Below, piece after piece: positions 6,186 through 9,652 of a stretch of DNA of 9,652 bases. The notes under the pieces were generated by a model. That model saw only the letters and a list, made by a program, of their open reading frames with translations, had not been told where the DNA came from and ran no database searches. Within the stretch, counting starts at the first letter, position 1; each line of letters starts with the position of its first letter. The stretch comes from an uncultured Slackia sp. (GTDB taxonomy: Bacteria > Actinomycetota > Coriobacteriia > Coriobacteriales > Eggerthellaceae). Both the position numbers and the translations under genes were made by a program. The stretch covers positions 1-9,652 of the forward strand of contig CAKUEV010000060.1 of assembly GCA_934646845.1 (NCBI GenBank), written 5' to 3'.

Positions 6186-6305
6186 TCAGATCAACATTGA
6201 GGAAAGCGAGGGCGCCGCTGGGGCATGCGTGGGCGTTCCTTCTTCGGCGAGGAAGGATTCGATGCGGCGCACGTGCCGATATATGCTGGCGTAATCTTGA
6301 AACAT
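6186..6305 (-). CDS. Tiny hypothetical ORF or gene remnant (39 aa), uncertain
   Basis: The frame from ATG 6305 to TGA 6186 encodes 39 residues beginning MFQDYASIYRHVRRIESFLA. That stretch reads like an amphipathic helix, followed by a Pro/Ala/Ser-rich tail. Its codons mostly end in C or G, in keeping with the genome. The nearest purine run (AAGG) is about 12 nt from the ATG, too far for a good ribosome site, and no family is recognised. It could be the start of a lost regulator of the neighbouring exporter, or chance. Confidence 0.2.
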   Translation of the reverse strand: MFQDYASIYRHVRRIESFLAEEGTPTHAPAAPSLSSMLI

Positions 6306-6443
6306 TGCGACGGGCAACCTTAGCAAAATGCTGTGGCGCGGCGCAAGCGAACGCGACCGTTGTTCACGAATCGTCAATTTGCCGCCCGCGAGATGCTCTA
6401 TGCTCGCTTGCCGAAGGTTTCCCGATTCGAAACGAAGCGTGGG

Positions 6444-6449
6444 TATAAT
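6444..6449 (+). promoter_or_regulatory. serA promoter -10 box
   Basis: A perfect TATAAT lies 70 nt before the serA ATG, within GTGGGTATAATCGACG. No good -35 hexamer sits 16-18 bp upstream (the 17-bp position reads CCCGAT), so an activator or other upstream contacts may be needed. The implied leader of about 60 nt contains CCCGC/GCGGG (6478-6492), a short hairpin just ahead of the ribosome site AAAGG. Confidence 0.6.
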
Positions 6450-6519
6450 CGACGAATCTCTTATAACGAAATGCGCACCCGCGCAGTGCGGGCGTGATCG
6501 CGGTGAAAGGCGAATCGCA

Positions 6520-8082
6520 ATGAAGATTCTGGTGACCGATAAAATCGTCGACGAGGGCATCGACATCTTGAAGGGAAAGGGCTACGAGGTCGATGAGCGC
6601 TTCGGCCTGTCCCCGAGCGAGCTGCTCGAGTGCGTCGGCGCCTATGACGCCCTTATCGTTCGCTCCGCCACCCAGGTCACGCGCGAGGTGATCGAGGCGG
6701 CGACGAATTGCAAGATTATCGGCCGCGCTGGCGTGACGTGCGACAACATCGATGTCGATGCCGCAAGCGAGCATGGCATCCCGGTATGCAACGTTCCTAC
6801 GAGCAATATCGTTTCGGCGGCCGAGCACACTATGGCGCTCATGCTTTCGGCGGCTCGCGAAATTCCCGCCGCCGATACCGCGATGCATGCGGGCAACTTC
6901 AGCCGCGATCGCTTCATGGGCCACGAGCTCTATGAAAAGACGCTTGCCATTTTCGGCCTCGGGCGTATTGGCGGCCTCGTTGCCGAGCGCGCCCATGCGT
7001 TCGGCATGCGCGTTGTGGGCTTCGACCCGTATTGCTCGGCGGCTCGCGCAAGCCAGCTCGGTGTCGCGCTGTTCGATTCCATGGATGAAGTGCTTCCCAT
7101 CGCCGATTTCATCACCGTGCATGTCCCCCGTACCGACGGCACGTACCACATGTTCGCTGCTGAGCAGTTTGCCCAGATGAAAGATGGCGTTGTCATCGTG
7201 AACACGGCACGCGGCGGCGTCATTGACGAAAAGGCCCTTTCCGATTTCATGGCGGCCGGCCGCGTTTTCGCGTGTGGCATCGACATGCTCGAGGCCGAGC
7301 CCTCCGCGGAAACGCCGCTCGCCGAGTTCGACCGCGCCGTGCTCACTCCCCATTTGGGCGCCAACACGCTCGAGGCGCAAATGCGCGCCGGCGTGAACAT
7401 TGCCCGCTACGTCGCCAACGGCCTTGAGGGCCTCGTGGTGCCGACGGTCGTGAATATGGTTTCCAAAGAGGTCGACGAGGCCGCTGCCGCCTATATTCCC
7501 GCATGCCAGATGTGCGGAAGCGTGCTCACGCAGCTTGCGCGCGAGGTTCCCAAGGCGCTTTCTATCGTGGCCTCGGGCTCGTGTGCGGGCGATATGCAGG
7601 TGCTTTCGGCGGCGACGCTTTCGGGTATGCTGTCGCGTGAGGGCCAGGCGAGCGTGTCGACCGAGAACGCCGATGCCTCGGCGCGTCGCCACGGTATCAA
7701 AATGGAGGCCCAACAGGCGAGCGATTCGCGCGGCTACGATTCCATTGTGAGCATGGAAGCCGATGGCTTGGAGATTTCCGCAACCGTGCCGGGCGCGCAT
7801 CGAGAGACCCATGTCGTTTCGATTTTGGGCTATCGTCTCGACGTGGTGCCGGGCGACCACGCCTTGATTTTCACGTACGCCGACGAGCCCGGCCAGGTGG
7901 GCCGCATGGGCACCATTCTGGGCGAAGAGGGCATCAATATCTCGACCATGGCCATTGGCAAACGCGCCGATTGCCACGAGGTGCTCGTGTTCCTCAACGT
8001 TGAAAGCGAGCCTTCGCCTGAGATTATCGAGCGCGTCGCGCAGGCGATTGACGCGACGAATTCCTGGGCGATTCGTTTGTAA
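6520..8082 (+). CDS. serA: D-3-phosphoglycerate dehydrogenase, long form with ACT domain
   Basis: SerA oxidises 3-phosphoglycerate to 3-phosphohydroxypyruvate with NAD+, the first step of serine synthesis. The 520-residue protein is the long type. The substrate domain occupies roughly residues 1-98 and 290-310. Between them lies a Rossmann domain with FGLGRIG (145-151). The catalytic trio can be placed as Arg231 in NTARGG, Glu260 in EAEP and His278 in LTPHLGA. An intervening (ASB) domain follows at about 315-440. A C-terminal ACT domain (445-520) has DEPGQVGRMG and GINISTMAIG, the usual site for serine feedback control. The ATG at 6520 follows AAAGG by 9 nt and starts directly at the MKILVTDKI strand. 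Upstream in-frame starts would lie before the TATAAT box. The gene stands alone, ending at a strong terminator, and is divergent from the exporter gene. Confidence 0.97.
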   Translation: MKILVTDKIVDEGIDILKGKGYEVDERFGLSPSELLECVGAYDALIVRSATQVTREVIEAATNCKIIGRAGVTCDNIDVDAASEHGIPVCNVPTSNIVSAAEHTMALMLSAAREIPAADTAMHAGNFSRDRFMGHELYEKTLAIFGLGRIGGLVAERAHAFGMRVVGFDPYCSAARASQLGVALFDSMDEVLPIADFITVHVPRTDGTYHMFAAEQFAQMKDGVVIVNTARGGVIDEKALSDFMAAGRVFACGIDMLEAEPSAETPLAEFDRAVLTPHLGANTLEAQMRAGVNIARYVANGLEGLVVPTVVNMVSKEVDEAAAAYIPACQMCGSVLTQLAREVPKALSIVASGSCAGDMQVLSAATLSGMLSREGQASVSTENADASARRHGIKMEAQQASDSRGYDSIVSMEADGLEISATVPGAHRETHVVSILGYRLDVVPGDHALIFTYADEPGQVGRMGTILGEEGINISTMAIGKRADCHEVLVFLNVESEPSPEIIERVAQAIDATNSWAIRL

Positions 8083-8100
8083 GCCCGCCGTGGTTTTGCT

Positions 8101-8147
8101 TGCGCCCTGGGATGCCGCTGGCATCTCGGGGCGCATTCGCTTTGTTT
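8101..8147 (+). terminator. Strong intrinsic terminator after serA
   Basis: TGCGCCC (8101-8107) pairs with GGGCGCA (8129-8135). TGG/TCG continues the helix through wobble pairs, and GATGCC/GGCATC (8111-8116 with 8120-8125) closes on a 3-nt GCT loop, giving a 16-bp stem. TTCGCTTTGTTT follows. It begins 18 nt after the serA stop. Confidence 0.85.
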
Positions 8148-8238
8148 GCCGTACGCTTCGGCGGGGTAGTAATGGGTGCTCCGCATTATCGAATTATGTG
8201 CATCTTTCTACCGTCGCGAGCGCCGCTCATTCGCGTGA

Positions 8239-8260
8239 TAGAATACCAAGCTGGTATATT
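8239..8260 (+). promoter_or_regulatory. Candidate mreB promoter region with a 15-bp palindrome
   Basis: Two possible -10 boxes, TAGAAT (8239-8244) and TATATT (8255-8260), flank and overlap the perfect palindrome ATACCA-AGC-TGGTAT (8243-8257). They lie 70-90 nt before the mreB ATG. Neither has a recognisable -35 at normal spacing, so the exact promoter is unsettled. The palindrome is a plausible regulator site. Confidence 0.4.
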
Positions 8261-8328
8261 CGCGATGTTCGATGTTGTCGACGCGCTTATCACACGTAGA
8301 GAAAACGAAGCGGAAAAGGACACTCTCT

Positions 8329-9396
8329 ATGTCGTTTATGGACTTCTTCAGCAAGTTTACCGGCGGTTTCGGCGGTGCTTCCTCGGTCGATTTGGCAATC
8401 GACCTGGGCACGGCGAACACGCTTGTTGCTATAACCGGCGAGGGCGTCGTGCTCAACGAGCCCAGCGTCGTCGCCATTGAGCGCAGCACGCACCGCGTGC
8501 TCGCCGTGGGCCATGAAGCCAAGCAAATGATCAACCACACGCCCGACGCGTTTTCGGCGGAGCATCCGCTGCGCGATGGCGTTATCGCCGATTACGACGT
8601 GACCGAGGCTATGCTTTCGGCCTTTATCAACAAGGCCATTGAGCGCCGCTATCCGTGGCAGGCGAAGCCGCGCATCGTTATCTGCATTCCATGCGGCGCC
8701 ACTTCGGTCGAGAAGCGCGCCGTGTTCGAGGCCGCCATTCAGTCGGGCGCTCGTCAGGCGTACCTCATCGAGGAACCCATGGCTGCCGCTATGGGCGCCG
8801 ACTTGCCCGTGACCGAACCTACCGGCTCCATGGTGGTCGATATCGGTGGCGGCACCACCGAGGTCGCTGTTATCTCCCTTGGCGGCATCGTGACGTCTTC
8901 GTCGCTTCGCTTGGCAGGCAACAAGATGGATGAAGCAATCGCCATGTATCTGCGCGATTTGCTCGGCATCAAGGTGGGCGAGCGCACGGCTGAAATCATC
9001 AAGATCAAAATCGGCTCTATTCTTCCCTTCGAAGACGGTCGCGAGAAAGACATGATCATTTCTGGCCAGGACGTTGTTACCGAACAGCCTCGCGAGGTTA
9101 CCATTCAGTCGGAAGACGTTCGCGCGGCGCTTCAGCCTCCCATTGAAGAAATGGTTGTGCATATTAAAGAAACGTTCAAGAAGACCAATCCCGACCTTGC
9201 GAGCGATATCATTTCGAATGGCATTTTGCTCACGGGCGGCGGCGGCTTGCTTTCTGGCCTCGATCGCTACCTCACGTCTCGTCTCGAGATTCCCGTTTGG
9301 ACGAGCGAAACGGCGCTTACCAATGTCGCCATGGGTTGCTTGAAGGTTCTTGAGACTCCCACGGCGCTCAAACAAACGCTGATGCGCTCGAAATAA
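8329..9396 (+). CDS. mreB: Rod-shape-determining actin-like protein MreB
   Basis: MreB polymerises along the inner membrane face and guides the cell-wall elongation machinery. The 355-residue protein shows the actin-fold ATP-binding motifs in order: phosphate-1 DLGTANTL (25-32), phosphate-2 DIGGGTTEVA (171-180) and the adenosine motif GILLTGGGGLLSGLD (298-312). IEEPMAAAMG (148-156) is also typical of the family. The start at 8329 follows AAAAGGA by about 8 nt. Residues 1-18 (MSFMDFFSKFTGG...) form a short, amphipathic, aromatic-rich lead before the first strand, plausibly a membrane-binding helix as in other MreBs. A possible alternative ATG is at 8338. A putative mreC follows at 9501, which supports the identity. 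FtsA and DnaK/Hsp70, other actin-fold proteins, are excluded by length and motifs. Confidence 0.96.
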   Translation: MSFMDFFSKFTGGFGGASSVDLAIDLGTANTLVAITGEGVVLNEPSVVAIERSTHRVLAVGHEAKQMINHTPDAFSAEHPLRDGVIADYDVTEAMLSAFINKAIERRYPWQAKPRIVICIPCGATSVEKRAVFEAAIQSGARQAYLIEEPMAAAMGADLPVTEPTGSMVVDIGGGTTEVAVISLGGIVTSSSLRLAGNKMDEAIAMYLRDLLGIKVGERTAEIIKIKIGSILPFEDGREKDMIISGQDVVTEQPREVTIQSEDVRAALQPPIEEMVVHIKETFKKTNPDLASDIISNGILLTGGGGLLSGLDRYLTSRLEIPVWTSETALTNVAMGCLKVLETPTALKQTLMRSK

Positions 9397-9437
9397 TTCG
9401 CGTCCGCGCACGGCGGCGCAAGAAATAGGATTCACTT

Positions 9438-9472
9438 TGCGCCGGGCTGCAACAGGCTCGGCGCATCGTTTT
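9438..9472 (+). terminator. Terminator-like hairpin between mreB and mreC
   Basis: TGCGCCG (9438-9444) pairs with CGGCGCA (9459-9465), and the stem can extend inward through GGC/GCT with one wobble pair. TCG and four T residues follow. It sits between two genes normally cotranscribed, so it may limit mreC expression relative to mreB. Confidence 0.65.
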
Positions 9473-9495
9473 ATACAAGGAAGCGAGTTTATACA
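9470..9495 (+). repeat. TTTATACA direct repeat just before mreC
   Basis: The octamer TTTATACA occurs at 9470-9477 and again at 9488-9495, 18 bp apart start to start. Each copy contains TATACA, a possible -10 box (4/6). No clear -35 accompanies either. They lie after the terminator hairpin and could give mreC its own promoter or a paired regulator site. Confidence 0.4.
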
Positions 9496-9500
9496 CTTCT

Positions 9501-9652
9501 ATGGCCCGAAAACAACAAATGCTCAATGACTCCTCGAAGTCAATCGGGGGTGCGGCTCTGCTCGCGGTGCTGCTTATTGCTTCTGCGGTTATGTCGAGCG
9601 TGTATTCCAACGAAACGTCATCTGGTCCCGTGCACAGCGTGCAGGCGGGGGT
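9501..9652 (+). CDS. mreC: N-terminal part of probable MreC (partial, runs off the window)
   Basis: The reading frame from ATG 9501 stays open to the window edge, giving 50 complete codons. A short basic start (MARKQQ) is followed by one strong hydrophobic segment, about residues 15-35 (SIGGAALLAVLLIASAVMSS), then a polar extracytoplasmic stretch ending GPVHSVQAG. This is the topology of MreC: a single anchor with the bulk outside the membrane, scaffolding the elongation complex with MreB. No in-frame ATG, GTG or TTG exists just upstream, and no good ribosome site precedes the ATG (the nearest, AAGGAAG, is about 17 nt away). Identity rests mainly on position after mreB and on topology, since the diagnostic coiled coil and beta domains lie outside the window. 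Confidence 0.65.
   Translation, partial: MARKQQMLNDSSKSIGGAALLAVLLIASAVMSSVYSNETSSGPVHSVQAG

Larger units (their letters stand above)
6062..6519. other. 458-bp divergent intergenic region between exporter and serA
   Basis: The region contains the exporter ribosome site (AAGGAG, 6072-6067), a GATGC/GCATC plus CCGC/GCGG nested inverted repeat near 6130-6174, one uncertain 39-codon frame (6186-6305, minus), and the serA promoter and leader at the right end. No RNA gene or known riboswitch was recognised. A convincing minus-strand promoter for the exporter was not found. Confidence 0.5.

Noticed and set aside
6328..6519. N-terminal extension of SerA from an ATG at 6328
   Set aside because: It would start upstream of the TATAAT box, and the extra 64 residues do not belong to the family. 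MKILVTDKI at 6520 is the normal SerA start.
1..9652. CRISPR arrays, tRNA or rRNA genes, insertion sequences
   Set aside because: No regularly spaced repeats, cloverleaf-type sequences, rRNA motifs or transposase frames were found by reading. A covariance or HMM scan was not possible here.

Overview
The window looks like a chromosomal segment of a fairly high-GC Gram-positive bacterium, most like the Coriobacteriia/Eggerthellaceae branch of Actinomycetota. This is an impression from protein style and GC (about 68% in a sampled 60-base stretch of serA). It was not confirmed by a search. Most of the window is housekeeping. The more distinctive parts are a small phage-type regulatory switch, a nested hairpin between prfA and prmC, and an enlarged PrmC.

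Layout, left to right. Positions 1-111 hold the last 36 codons of an ABC-transporter ATPase (+). A shared terminator hairpin separates it from a convergent universal stress protein gene (238-723, -). Next comes a divergent pair: a 69-aa Cro-like helix-turn-helix protein (911-1120, -) and a 219-aa CI/LexA-like repressor with a complete S24 self-cleavage apparatus (1244-1903, +). Their 123-bp intergenic region carries a perfect 19-bp palindrome over the best promoter. No integrase or other phage gene is visible, so this reads as an orphan or domesticated lysogeny-type switch. Sampled GC in the repressor gene is near 50%.

Positions 2023-4322 hold prfA (release factor 1) and prmC (the methyltransferase that modifies the GGQ glutamine of release factors). 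The 143-bp gap between them is dominated by a nested inverted repeat at 3104-3174. PrmC has an acidic, alanine-rich insertion of about 75 residues between its N-terminal domain and its SAM-binding domain. A gene-free, hairpin-rich stretch (4323-4603) follows. It contains a likely terminator for prmC and lies before the convergent 14-helix DHA2-type drug exporter gene (4604-6061, -), which appears to start at TTG.

The 458-bp region 6062-6519 separates the exporter from the divergent serA (6520-8082, +), which encodes a long, ACT-domain phosphoglycerate dehydrogenase. The region contains the serA -10 box and possibly one tiny ORF. serA ends at a very strong terminator. mreB (8329-9396, +) follows, then a second strong terminator-like hairpin, and then the N-terminal 50 codons of a membrane-anchored protein that is most likely MreC (9501 to the window edge). 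The two release-factor genes act in one process, and mreB/mreC act together in cell-wall elongation. The other genes are functionally unrelated neighbours.
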